A DNA stretch of 64,000 nucleotides from Pseudovibrio sp000156235 (GTDB lineage: Bacteria > Pseudomonadota > Alphaproteobacteria > Rhizobiales > Stappiaceae): contig NZ_DS996815.1 of assembly GCF_000156235.1 (NCBI RefSeq), positions 62,001 through 126,000 on the forward strand, read 5' to 3'. Below are positions 24,449 to 32,753 of the stretch, one piece after another. The position numbers and the translations under genes are program-made. The number at the start of each line of letters is the position of its first letter. Within the stretch, counting starts at the first letter, position 1. The notes below the pieces were generated by a model that saw only the letters and a list, made by a program, of their open reading frames with translations, ran no database searches and was not told the DNA's origin.

Positions 24449-25218
24449 TGGCCAAGAAGAAACCTGATCCCTTCTTTATCGGTTGGGCGAAAAAGCCACC
24501 CAAGAGCCTTCAGGGTTTCCTGTTTCTGATTTCAGCCGTATTGGTCGGCGCTGCTGCAGGTGTCGCGCTGGGTATTGGCTCGTCTGTGCCTGATCCCGGC
24601 GATGCCCGTTTTGCTTGGGGTGCGGGCTATCAAACCTTCACGGGGTATGTAGATGCCAAACCCTATCCGCTTCTGCGCCTTCCAGCAGGCGAGGATGGCC
24701 GCGATAAACCGCATGCCATGCTGATTTCAGGCATTGGCAAGCGGGGAATGCAGCAGCTTGCGGGGCCGCTGAATGGTCAGCCTGTCGATGCTGGCGGCAT
24801 TCTGCTCAAACGTGGTGATCTGGATATGCTGCAGGTTGGTGGCAAGGTCTCCTTGCGTGCTGCTGAAAATCCGGTGCCGAACTTCACTCCGGCACCTGCT
24901 GAGCATCTTGGTAAATGGCGCCTCACCGGTGAGATCTGTGATGGCAAGTGCTACAACGGTGCAATGCGCCCGGGTGTGGGCTTAGCTCATAAAGCTTGTG
25001 CTAATCTCTGCATTATTGGTGGCATTCCTCCCGTCTTCGTCACCACCACACCTCTACTGGGCAGTGAATTTTTCCTTCTGGCAGATGAAAACGGTGAGCC
25101 TCTGAGTTCTGAGGTTGAAGACTGGGTTGCTCTGCTGATCTCTCTGGAAGGTGAGGTCGAGCGCCGCGATGATCTCATGATCTTCAAGGTGAACTTAGAT
25201 AGCGCCAAGCAGCTCTGA
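24448..25218 (+). CDS. Membrane-anchored Cys/His-motif protein of the redox cluster, unknown function
   Basis: The 256-residue protein has a charged N-terminus, one membrane segment (~residues 21-44) and a soluble C-terminal domain. The striking feature is a motif CDGKCYNGAMRPG followed by LAHKACANLC, giving Cys164, Cys168, His181, Cys184 and Cys188 within 25 residues. This could bind a metal or Fe-S centre, or form redox disulfides. I do not recognise the family. The ATG overlaps the upstream stop by one base, so it is the last gene of the coupled cluster. It may be the terminal reductase, a cofactor carrier or a chaperone; none can be chosen from sequence. Confidence 0.78.
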   Translation: MAKKKPDPFFIGWAKKPPKSLQGFLFLISAVLVGAAAGVALGIGSSVPDPGDARFAWGAGYQTFTGYVDAKPYPLLRLPAGEDGRDKPHAMLISGIGKRGMQQLAGPLNGQPVDAGGILLKRGDLDMLQVGGKVSLRAAENPVPNFTPAPAEHLGKWRLTGEICDGKCYNGAMRPGVGLAHKACANLCIIGGIPPVFVTTTPLLGSEFFLLADENGEPLSSEVEDWVALLISLEGEVERRDDLMIFKVNLDSAKQL

Positions 25219-25439
25219 CCCATGCGATAAAGGCTGATGGCGGCAATGCATAATGCCGCCCAAAATACAGCGTACCCAAAGGTTGAAGTGGCGCAACAAT
25301 TCATAGACTGCTAGAAACACCAAGTTTGCAGTGCAACACAAGTTGTATTGCGTCCTCCTCCCGAGGTGCTCTTGTCTACCGCGTGTTCCCAAGCATGTGC
25401 GTGAAGCAGCACCGTTGCTAAGCACAATCTGGTGATCCA

Positions 25440-26099
25440 ATGATACAGTTTTTTGCCTATCCAGAATCCGTCTTCTGCGCGAAAGTTCGCATTGCGCTGG
25501 ACATGAAGGAACTGGATTACGCCGAAGTGCCGCCGCCTGATGGGTATGGATCAACAGCATATAAAAAGATTGTTCCGGCAGGCTCTATTCCAGGCCTGAA
25601 GGATGAAAGCGCAGCGCTGTCAGATTCAAATGCGATCCTTGAATACTTAGAAGAAACCGCACCTTCTCCAGCCTTGCTACCAGAACACCCTGTTGAACGC
25701 GCGCAGGTGCGTGCTCTCATGGGGTTACACGACACTCGTATTGAGCCTTCCGTCCGAGCCTTCTACGCACCGATCAAGGCTGGAAAGTCGCCGGGCGATG
25801 AGATCTACAAGCAACTGATTGAAGACATGAGCGCCGCGTTCGAGCGTCTGGAAGATATGATCGAGGCAGCGCCATACGCAGTTGGCCATCATGTCACTTT
25901 GGCTGAATGCGCTTTTGCAACCACCTTCTCTCAGGCACAGCAGCTCGCGTCTCTGTTTGGTGGTGAGCTGAAATTGAAGCCCAAGTGCCAGCGTTGGTGG
26001 CAGGCGATGCAGTCACTGTCTCATGCGGCGACCTCCATTGATATCAATCGCAAAGCCATGCAAGACTGGGTGGCGAAGTTCATTCAGGTAGATGCATAG
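25440..26099 (+). CDS. Glutathione S-transferase family protein
   Basis: The 219-residue protein has an N-terminal thioredoxin-like domain with the SVFCAKVRIALD motif, in which Ser or Cys near residue 10-13 is the likely catalytic residue. IPGLKDESAALSDSNAILEYL is the glutathione-binding segment, followed by a helical C-terminal domain. Bacterial GSTs of this form handle electrophile detoxification or dehydration reactions. It follows the redox cluster after 220 bp and is probably separately transcribed. Confidence 0.88.
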   Translation: MIQFFAYPESVFCAKVRIALDMKELDYAEVPPPDGYGSTAYKKIVPAGSIPGLKDESAALSDSNAILEYLEETAPSPALLPEHPVERAQVRALMGLHDTRIEPSVRAFYAPIKAGKSPGDEIYKQLIEDMSAAFERLEDMIEAAPYAVGHHVTLAECAFATTFSQAQQLASLFGGELKLKPKCQRWWQAMQSLSHAATSIDINRKAMQDWVAKFIQVDA

Positions 26100-26118
26100 G
26101 GAATGCTGAAACCAAAAG

Positions 26119-26148
26119 AAAAGGCGCCGCAAATGCAGCGCCTTTTTT
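26119..26148. terminator. Convergent terminator between GST and amino-acid-binding protein genes
   Basis: The stem AAAAGGCGC (26119-26127) pairs with GCGCC plus TTTT (26138-26146) and is followed by T on the plus strand. A/T tracts on both sides mean it can serve both converging genes. Confidence 0.85.
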
Positions 26149-26166
26149 GCTTTTATGAGCAGCTTC

Positions 26167-26949
26167 TTACTGCGCCAGTCCCCATTTCTGGGCTGTCGTA
26201 TCTAGGAAGCCATTCATCTTCTTAATCTTGATCCAGTTGTTGATGTAGTTGATCCAGACTTGATCATCCTGCGGCATCAACATCGCGATTGGTGTTGGGT
26301 TTCTGCTCTCAGCAACCGGCACGTTGGTGATCTGTTTGAACTTGGCTTTCAACGTTGCGCCTTCAATGTTGGAAGTGATGAACACATCAGCGCGGCCAGA
26401 GAGCACTTCCTGATATCCACGAGCAGGGGCCTCAACAACCTTGATAGTCGCATTCGGGAACCATTCTTTGCTCAGCTTCTCAAAGGTGGTGCCAAGAGTA
26501 GTCGCGACAGTCACGTCTTTCTGGTTGATGCTGTCCCAGCTGTTGAACTGTTCAACTTTGTTGCTGGTCGTAAACGGCAGAATCTCAACGGAGATGTAGC
26601 TCTCGGAGTAACCAGCCACCTTCATGCGGCTCGGAGAGATGGAGGCGGAACCGGTCAAGTTGTACTTGCCAGCTACGATGCCGTTCACCAGTGTTTTCCA
26701 ATCAGTAGGAACAAAGGTGAGCTTCACGCCAAGATCAGTGGCCAACTCATTCATGATATCAATGTCATAACCCTTATACCCATTGCTGGCAGGATCACGG
26801 ACAGACATTGGGTTCCAGTCGCCGGTTGTTCCAACCTTCAGCTCACCAGAGTCGAGAATTTCATTGAGCGCGGATTGCGCAAATGCGGAGCCGGAGAACA
26901 ACGTGCCCACGGCAAAAAGTAAAGTAAGAAATGAGCGTAGCATCTTCAT
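26167..26949 (-). CDS. Periplasmic substrate-binding protein, amino acid ABC type (SBP_bac_3)
   Basis: The 260-residue protein begins with a clear signal peptide (MKMLRSFLTLLFAVG ... SAFA cleavage). It then has the family 3 solute-binding fold: LKVGTTGDWNPMSV, GYKGYDIDIMNELATDLGVKLTFV and a C-terminal INNWIKIKKMNGFLD stretch. It captures a polar amino acid or related ligand. The ATG at 26949 has AAGGAA upstream; a longer frame to 27000 lacks support. It is divergent from a permease gene starting 254 bp away. No ABC ATPase is nearby, so the ATPase must come from elsewhere. Confidence 0.9.
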   Translation of the reverse strand: MKMLRSFLTLLFAVGTLFSGSAFAQSALNEILDSGELKVGTTGDWNPMSVRDPASNGYKGYDIDIMNELATDLGVKLTFVPTDWKTLVNGIVAGKYNLTGSASISPSRMKVAGYSESYISVEILPFTTSNKVEQFNSWDSINQKDVTVATTLGTTFEKLSKEWFPNATIKVVEAPARGYQEVLSGRADVFITSNIEGATLKAKFKQITNVPVAESRNPTPIAMLMPQDDQVWINYINNWIKIKKMNGFLDTTAQKWGLAQ

Positions 26950-27202
26950 GAGAGTTCCTTGAAACGCAGTTGGAATCTGGCCCACTGCAAAACTAGTCAT
27001 TTTAGCGCCAACTACAATGCCGTTTTGGTAAGAAAAATGACTTCAACTAATTGTGTGCGGTAAGTCCCTATAAGATTTGTATAAGAGCGCACGACACTCT
27101 AGGTTTTGTGTCCGGCAATTTATCTGTGTTGAGGCAGATACATGAGCTGCTTGCATCTTTGGCTTCTGGCGGCAGCTCTTTATACATTGGAAGGTGGATA
27201 CC

Positions 27203-27949
27203 TTGAAATTCCGAAATGCAGCAGTGCTCGCCGCATTGGCAGTTGTTTTGGCGGGCTGTTCTGGAGATCAATGGGGCTGGTATGTGGTCTCACCGGAAAC
27301 GGAGACGGGCAGAGTTAATCTCGGTTTCATGATTGCAGGGCTGCAAGAAACAATCAGTGTTTCACTTACCGCAATCGCCATTTCTATGCTCGTTGGTCTC
27401 TTTGTCGCGCTGCCGGGTCTCTCAGATAACAAGTTTGGCCTTGCCTTCAACAGAACCTACGTTGAAGTGGTACGCTCAGTGCCAAGCCTTGTGCTGATCT
27501 TCTGGGTCTATTATGGCCTGCCAGTTGTGGCGAATATCTCGATCAATGTCTTCTGGGCAGGCGTGCTAGCGCTCGCTTTGTCGGACAGTGCATTTCAGGC
27601 GGAGATTTTCAGAGCGGGCATTCAGTCCGTAGATAAAGGGCAGATCGAAGCCGGTCACTCGCTCGGCCTCAGTTACTTCCAGCGCCTACGCTTCATCATC
27701 CTTCCCCAAGCCATCCGTCGCATGCTGCCTCCACTGGGCAATCAGCTGGTGTATATGCTGAAGATGTCCAGCCTCGTGTCCGTTATTGGCCTTCAAGATC
27801 TGACAAGACGCGCAAACGAGCTCGTGGTCACAGAGTACAGACCACTAGAGATCTACACAGTCCTGGTGCTGGAGTATCTGGTGCTGATCCTGATTGTCTC
27901 TCAGGGAGTACGTTGGCTGGAGCGACGCTTTAAAGCTGAGCGGGCCTGA
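27203..27949 (+). CDS. Amino acid ABC transporter permease (HisM-like), with unusual N-terminus
   Basis: The permease carries the EAA-type loop QIEAGHSLGLSYFQRLRFI and the family stretch GLQETISVSLTAIAISMLVG. The N-terminus (residues ~8-20, LAALAVVLAGC) resembles a lipoprotein signal with a Cys, which is unusual for a permease; it may simply be a first membrane helix. TTG at 27203 is preferred because GGAAGGTGG lies about 8 bp upstream; a GTG at 27194 is also in frame. The divergent SBP gene is its probable partner. No ATPase gene follows. Confidence 0.85.
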   Translation: MKFRNAAVLAALAVVLAGCSGDQWGWYVVSPETETGRVNLGFMIAGLQETISVSLTAIAISMLVGLFVALPGLSDNKFGLAFNRTYVEVVRSVPSLVLIFWVYYGLPVVANISINVFWAGVLALALSDSAFQAEIFRAGIQSVDKGQIEAGHSLGLSYFQRLRFIILPQAIRRMLPPLGNQLVYMLKMSSLVSVIGLQDLTRRANELVVTEYRPLEIYTVLVLEYLVLILIVSQGVRWLERRFKAERA

Positions 27950-27964
27950 CAAACAAACCGAAAA

Positions 27965-28423
27965 TCAGTCTTCCTCTGGAGACCAGTTTGCCAGCAATGC
28001 CTTCAGTTCTGGCTCATCAACAGCATGAACAGCATCGCGCACGGAGAACCATTTCCGTGTGCGTTCATCCTTCTCAGGCCAATCGTCAAGCATCTCTGTG
28101 ACTTCCAATGGAAACACCTTTACGCGGCATGGAATTGGTTCTTTGGTCACGCGCAGCTTAGGATAATGATAGATACCTGCAGCTTGTTCGGTAAGCTCAC
28201 CCCGAATACCTGCTTCTTCAAAGGCTTCCTGCTCAGCAGCTTCCCCACCATTTAAGTCCTTCATAGGCCAGCCTTTAGGGAGAACCCAGCGCTTGGTCTC
28301 GCGGGAAGTAATCAGAAGAATTTGCAGTTTACCTTTTTTATTCTTTTTGAAAGGCAGCGCAGCAAACTGGCGTTTTGGTTCTGGCCAGGTTTGCGCCTCT
28401 GTCTTTCTTAGGGCGCTCTTCAT
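27965..28423 (-). CDS. Nudix hydrolase
   Basis: The 152-residue protein has the Nudix box with GGEAAEQEAFEEAGI and a preceding WVLPKGWP segment. In the canonical R-E-U-x-E-E-x-G-U core the Arg is Gln, as in diphosphoinositol/diadenosine-type members. Such enzymes hydrolyse nucleoside diphosphate derivatives; the substrate is unknown. The ATG at 28423 has AAGGAAG about 7 bp upstream and is preferred over a GTG at 28471. It converges with the permease gene 15 bp away. Confidence 0.88.
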   Translation of the reverse strand: MKSALRKTEAQTWPEPKRQFAALPFKKNKKGKLQILLITSRETKRWVLPKGWPMKDLNGGEAAEQEAFEEAGIRGELTEQAAGIYHYPKLRVTKEPIPCRVKVFPLEVTEMLDDWPEKDERTRKWFSVRDAVHAVDEPELKALLANWSPEED

Positions 28424-28471
28424 GGGTATCTTCCTTACAGTGATCCGGCCTTTTCCATTCTTGTTTGACAC

Positions 28472-28799
28472 AGGTCTTTGGCCGTGAGCGGATCTTTCCT
28501 TTGTTACGCTAAGAAGTTGGATCTGCCCCTGATGATCAATTGTACTGCTTATTAAAATTCAGCGCTATTGCAAGATATAGCTGTCAAATCGGCTCAGCCG
28601 AGCCAGATTTATTTCCTTTTTTGCATATTTAGAATATTTGTTCCGATTTTTCCAGATAATACTTTTTACCTAGACTTCGTGGTGAAACTGTTGCTAAAAA
28701 TACTTTAAACTTGAAATATTAAAAAAATGGAATCGCTGCTCGGTTTCTATTTGATGCCAATCCGAGCACGATCACAAAAAGATAATAGGGGGCCTGACA
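28472..28799. other. AT-rich spacer between the Nudix gene and kynU
   Basis: No gene is visible. The stretch is clearly AT-richer than its surroundings, and a small GGCTC/GAGCC hairpin lies near 28590-28604. It must hold the kyn promoter, but no single promoter can be assigned confidently. Confidence 0.4.
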
Positions 28800-30032
28800 G
28801 TGGAACTGGATGCAGTAAGCATTGAGCAAAGAGACACAGCTGATCCACTTGCTCATTTGCAGCAGCTATTCTCAATTCCGGATGGGATTATCTATCTGGA
28901 TGGCAATTCTCTGGGCGCTCTACCCAAAAATGTGTCTTCAGTTCTCACCAACGCGGTTGAAGAGCAATGGGGCAAGAGCCTCATCAAGGGCTGGAACTGT
29001 CATAACTGGATTGATCTGCCAAGCAGAGTAGGCAACCGGATTGCAAAACTGGTTGGCGCTGAAGAAGGCACTCTGATTTGTGCTGACAGCACATCTTTGA
29101 ATGTCTTCAAAGTCCTCGCAACAGCAATGAAGCTGCGTCCGGGAAGAAAAGTCATTCTCTCAGACACAGGCAACTTCCCGACAGACCTTTATATGGCGCA
29201 GGGTCTCAAAGAGCTGACTGGCGGCGATATCGAGCTTCGTCTGGTCGCACCGGAAGAAGTTGAAGCTGCATTGGATGAAACCGTTGCCGTTATGATGCTG
29301 ACGGAAGTTGACTACAGAACTGGCCGCAAGCACGACATGTCAGCGCTCACCGAAAAGGCGCATTCAGTTGGTGCGCTGGCGATGTGGGACCTGTGCCACT
29401 CTGCAGGTGCATTTCCCGTTCATCTCAAGGAAGCCAATGTCGATTTCGCTGTTGGGTGTTCCTACAAGTATTTGAATGGCGGTCCTGGCGCTCCAGCATT
29501 TGTGTATGTCGCGCCAAAACATCAGGCTACTTCGGGTAATCCGCTAACAGGCTGGATGGGCCATGACGCCCCCTTCGCGTTTGATCTGGGCTACACGCCC
29601 TCTGCAAAAACAGATCAGATGCGGGTTGGTACACCGCAAGTGCTTGCCATGACTGCATTAAATGCCTCTCTGGATGTATTTGATCATACCAATTTGGAAG
29701 CATTGCAGGCCAAGTCCATTGAGCTGAGTGAGCTGTTTATCTCAGAGGTCAAACGTCGTTGTCCTAACCTGGAGCTGGCTTCACCGACTGATCCAATGAA
29801 GCGCGGTTCACAGGTCTCTTTCCGACACGAGCAAGGTTATGCAGTAATGCAAGCGCTTATTGATCGTGGCGTGATCGGAGACTTCCGTGCACCAAACATC
29901 ATTCGCTTTGGGTTCGCACCGCTGTACCTCTCATTCGCAGACGTCTTTAAAGCAGCTGAAATTCTGGAAGAAATTATTGCAGGTGATCTCTGGGACAAGC
30001 CGGAGTACCACCAGAAAAGCAAGGTTACATAA
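28800..30032 (+). CDS. kynU: Kynureninase
   Basis: The PLP enzyme cleaves L-kynurenine to anthranilate and alanine. The 410-residue length is typical, with IYLDGNSLGALP, WDLCHSAGA, and the PLP-binding Lys223 in SYKYLNGGPG. The GTG at 28800 has a GGGGG ribosome site upstream. It is coupled to tryptophan 2,3-dioxygenase (3 bp gap). Kynurenine formamidase (KynB) is not in the window, so the middle step is supplied from elsewhere. The pair converts tryptophan to anthranilate. Confidence 0.95.
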   Translation: MELDAVSIEQRDTADPLAHLQQLFSIPDGIIYLDGNSLGALPKNVSSVLTNAVEEQWGKSLIKGWNCHNWIDLPSRVGNRIAKLVGAEEGTLICADSTSLNVFKVLATAMKLRPGRKVILSDTGNFPTDLYMAQGLKELTGGDIELRLVAPEEVEAALDETVAVMMLTEVDYRTGRKHDMSALTEKAHSVGALAMWDLCHSAGAFPVHLKEANVDFAVGCSYKYLNGGPGAPAFVYVAPKHQATSGNPLTGWMGHDAPFAFDLGYTPSAKTDQMRVGTPQVLAMTALNASLDVFDHTNLEALQAKSIELSELFISEVKRRCPNLELASPTDPMKRGSQVSFRHEQGYAVMQALIDRGVIGDFRAPNIIRFGFAPLYLSFADVFKAAEILEEIIAGDLWDKPEYHQKSKVT

Positions 30033-30034
30033 GC

Positions 30035-30877
30035 ATGGTTGAGAGCATTAATCGCGAAATGGAGCATCACGGGGCTGAGCTCTCTTTCAAAGAAAACATG
30101 TCCTACGGTGACTACCTACGCCTGTCAGATGTTTTGGGAGCGCAAGCACCTTTGACAGATGCACACGATGAGCTGCTGTTCATTATTCAGCACCAGACAG
30201 CCGAACTCTGGATGAAACTGGCAATTCGGGAAATGTCAGAGGCGTGCAATTGTCTGGCTCAGGATGAGTTTGCTCAGGTCTCTAAGCTTATGGCTCGCGT
30301 AAACAAAATCTTCTCTCAACTGAATGGTGCCTGGGATATCCTGCGTACCATGACGCCGAGCGACTACACCACTTTCCGCGACAGTCTTGGCAAATCATCT
30401 GGCTTCCAGAGCTATCAGTATCGGGCGATCGAGTTTGTGGTTGGAAACAAGAACCCGGCGCTGATGAAACCGCATGAGCATATGCCTGAAGTTTCAAAGT
30501 GGCTTCATCAGATTTATGAGGCTCCCGGCATCTATGATCAGATGGTGCGCGCTCTGGCACGTGCTGGCTTCGAAATCTCGAATGAAGTGCTCAAAAGAGA
30601 CGTTACGAAACCTTATACAACCGATGCGTCTGTTCAGAAGGCTTGGGAAATAATATATCGCAATCCGCGCGATAATTGGCATTTCTACGATCTAGCAGAG
30701 AAGCTAATCGACTTTGAAGACTTTTTTCGGCGGTGGCGATTCAATCACCTCACAACCGTAGAGCGCATTATTGGAAGCAAAATGGGCACCGGAGGCACCT
30801 CTGGAGCGCCATACCTGAAAAAAATGTTGGATACTGTGTTGTTTCCAGAACTTTGGCAGGTGCGCAGCGATCTGTAA
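30035..30877 (+). CDS. kynA: Tryptophan 2,3-dioxygenase
   Basis: This heme enzyme opens the tryptophan indole ring to N-formylkynurenine. At 280 residues it is a full-length TDO: the MSYGDYLRL start, HDELLFIIQHQTAELWMKL (with the catalytic His), GKSSGFQSYQYRAIEF, and the C-terminal TTVERIIGSKMGTGGTSG, which contains the heme-axial His region. It is the second gene of the kynUA unit, followed by a large inverted repeat at 30934-30985. Confidence 0.96.
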   Translation: MVESINREMEHHGAELSFKENMSYGDYLRLSDVLGAQAPLTDAHDELLFIIQHQTAELWMKLAIREMSEACNCLAQDEFAQVSKLMARVNKIFSQLNGAWDILRTMTPSDYTTFRDSLGKSSGFQSYQYRAIEFVVGNKNPALMKPHEHMPEVSKWLHQIYEAPGIYDQMVRALARAGFEISNEVLKRDVTKPYTTDASVQKAWEIIYRNPRDNWHFYDLAEKLIDFEDFFRRWRFNHLTTVERIIGSKMGTGGTSGAPYLKKMLDTVLFPELWQVRSDL

Positions 30878-30933
30878 GATTGCTGCGAAAATTACCTAAT
30901 TTGTGAAATTATTTTGTTCTAAAAACCATTGAA

Positions 30934-30985
30934 ACTGCGCATATAAGTGGAATTATCTATATGTTTCAGGCAATATATGCGCAGT
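30934..30985. repeat. Perfect 12-bp inverted repeat after kynA
   Basis: ACTGCGCATATA (30934-30945) and its exact complement (30974-30985) flank a 28-nt loop, about 57 bp after the kynA stop and 210 bp before the Liv operon. No strong T run follows. It could be an RNA stem-loop, a weak terminator or a regulator site. The rest of the 30878-31195 spacer shows no gene. Confidence 0.6.
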
Positions 30986-31195
30986 CGAAGCTGTTTTCTT
31001 GCAACTTATGGGAAGGTTGTAAGGGAATGGAATCTGGAAAGTTTCACTCAACTTGTCCAGACAGAACCACAATAATCGAGTGTTATGGCTGCAAAAGGCG
31101 CGGACTTCTGCCTTGAAATAATATGCTACTGAGGGCATTAGGTAGGAGCTTGACAACAATAAAACGCCAGTCCTTTGCAGTCTGGGGGGATAATA

Positions 31196-31969
31196 ATGCT
31201 GGAAATCGAACAGCTGTCGAAGCAATTCGGCGGTTTTAGAGCCGTAAATAATTGCTCGTTTTCGGTTCAAAAAGGCACAATCACAGGTTTAGTTGGCCCG
31301 AATGGCGCTGGCAAAACCACAATGTTCAATCTCATTGCCGGTGCCTTTCAGCCAACTGCTGGAAAAATTCGTTTTTTGGGAGAAGATGTAACCAGCCTCA
31401 GCTCTGATCAGCTGTTTCACAAAGGCTTGGTACGCACCTTCCAGATTCCGCACGAGTTTCATCGTCTGTCTGCATTGGAAAATCTCATGCTGGTTCCACC
31501 TTCACAGAAGGGGGAAAGCCTGTTCCAGAACTGGCTCAGCTATGGCAGCGTAAAAAAGCAAGAAGAAGAAGTACGCCAGAAAGCTCTGGAGACCCTTGAG
31601 TTTCTGGAGTTGTCCCACGTTGCAAATGAGCGTGCTGGCAATCTGTCGGGGGGACAGAAGAAGCTTCTTGAACTTGGCCGCACCATGATGACTGACGCAA
31701 AGCTTGTTCTGCTGGATGAGCCAGCTGCAGGCGTCAACCGTACTTTGCTGCGCCGTTTGGAAGACAAAATCCTAATCCTGAACAAAGAACGCGGTTACAC
31801 CTTCATTCTGATTGAGCACGACATGGAGATGATCGAGAAGCTTTGCGATCCGGTCATCTGTATGGCCGAAGGTTCTGTTCTCATCGAAGGTGATTTCCAG
31901 ACCGTTCGTTCAGATGCGCGTGTGCTGGAAGCCTACCTGGGAGAAACGGTTGGGGAGGCTGCACTCTAA
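31196..31969 (+). CDS. livG: Branched-chain amino acid-type ABC transporter ATP-binding protein (LivG-like)
   Basis: The 257-residue ATPase has Walker A GPNGAGKTTMFN, the signature NLSGGQKKLLE, Walker B VLLDEPAAGVN and the switch His near LIEHDME. LivG-type ATPases have this LLDEPAAGVN sequence. The ATG at 31196 has a GGGGGGA ribosome site. The stop overlaps the LivF start by one base, the beginning of a five-gene operon (LivG-F-H-M-binding protein). The transported substrate is inferred only from family type and is not necessarily leucine. Confidence 0.93.
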   Translation: MLEIEQLSKQFGGFRAVNNCSFSVQKGTITGLVGPNGAGKTTMFNLIAGAFQPTAGKIRFLGEDVTSLSSDQLFHKGLVRTFQIPHEFHRLSALENLMLVPPSQKGESLFQNWLSYGSVKKQEEEVRQKALETLEFLELSHVANERAGNLSGGQKKLLELGRTMMTDAKLVLLDEPAAGVNRTLLRRLEDKILILNKERGYTFILIEHDMEMIEKLCDPVICMAEGSVLIEGDFQTVRSDARVLEAYLGETVGEAAL

Positions 31970-32739
31970 TGACTTCTCAAGCAATTGCAGAGCAACCAAT
32001 GTCCAAAAACTCCGCGCAACAAAAATACTCCGGCAAACCAATCCTCACCATGACAGGCGTTCGTGGTGGTTACGGTGATGCAGACATCCTGCAGGGTGTC
32101 GATATGCAGGTGACCGAGCAGGAAATCGTTGTGATTGTTGGCCCGAACGGTGCTGGCAAGTCGACTGCGATGAAAGCGATCTTCGGTCTGCTGAAAGTTC
32201 GTGGTGGTTCTATCGTTGTCAACGGAACCGACATTGCAGGCTGGAAGCCAAACCGCATCGTTCAACACGGTGTCTGCTACGTTCCTCAGGTCAACAACAT
32301 CTTTCGTGAGATGACCATTCACGAAAACCTCGAAATGGGTGCCTTCCTTCGGAAAGGCGACATTTCTGAAAGCTTGGAAAGGGTCTACACCCTGTTCCCT
32401 GATCTCAAAGAGCGTCGCAACGCATTGGCTGGCAACTTGTCTGGCGGTCAGCGCCAGATGGTTGCGATGGGCCGCGCGCTGATGCTCGACCCGTCTTTGC
32501 TTCTTTTGGATGAGCCAACTGCTGGCCTTTCTCCAAAGTACATGGAGCAGATTTTTGAGATCACCCGCAACCTGCGTGATGCAGGTCTTTCGATCTTGCT
32601 TGTAGAGCAGCATGCCAAGCAGGCGCTTGCATTTGCTGACAAAGGCTATGTTCTCGCCGCTGGTAGCAACCGGCACGAGGGCACCGGTCAGGAGCTGCTC
32701 GCAGATCGTGAAGTCGCTGAAATGTTCCTCGGTGGGTAA
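31969..32739 (+). CDS. livF: Branched-chain amino acid-type ABC transporter ATP-binding protein (LivF-like)
   Basis: The 256-residue partner ATPase has GPNGAGKSTAMK (Walker A), NLSGGQRQMVAMGRAL and LLLDEPTAGLSPK. Its first ~25 residues are a polar extension before ILTMTGVRGGYG. The ATG overlaps the LivG stop; LivH follows after a 14-bp gap. Confidence 0.93.
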   Translation: MTSQAIAEQPMSKNSAQQKYSGKPILTMTGVRGGYGDADILQGVDMQVTEQEIVVIVGPNGAGKSTAMKAIFGLLKVRGGSIVVNGTDIAGWKPNRIVQHGVCYVPQVNNIFREMTIHENLEMGAFLRKGDISESLERVYTLFPDLKERRNALAGNLSGGQRQMVAMGRALMLDPSLLLLDEPTAGLSPKYMEQIFEITRNLRDAGLSILLVEQHAKQALAFADKGYVLAAGSNRHEGTGQELLADREVAEMFLGG

Positions 32740-32753
32740 TAAGGGAAAATCCA

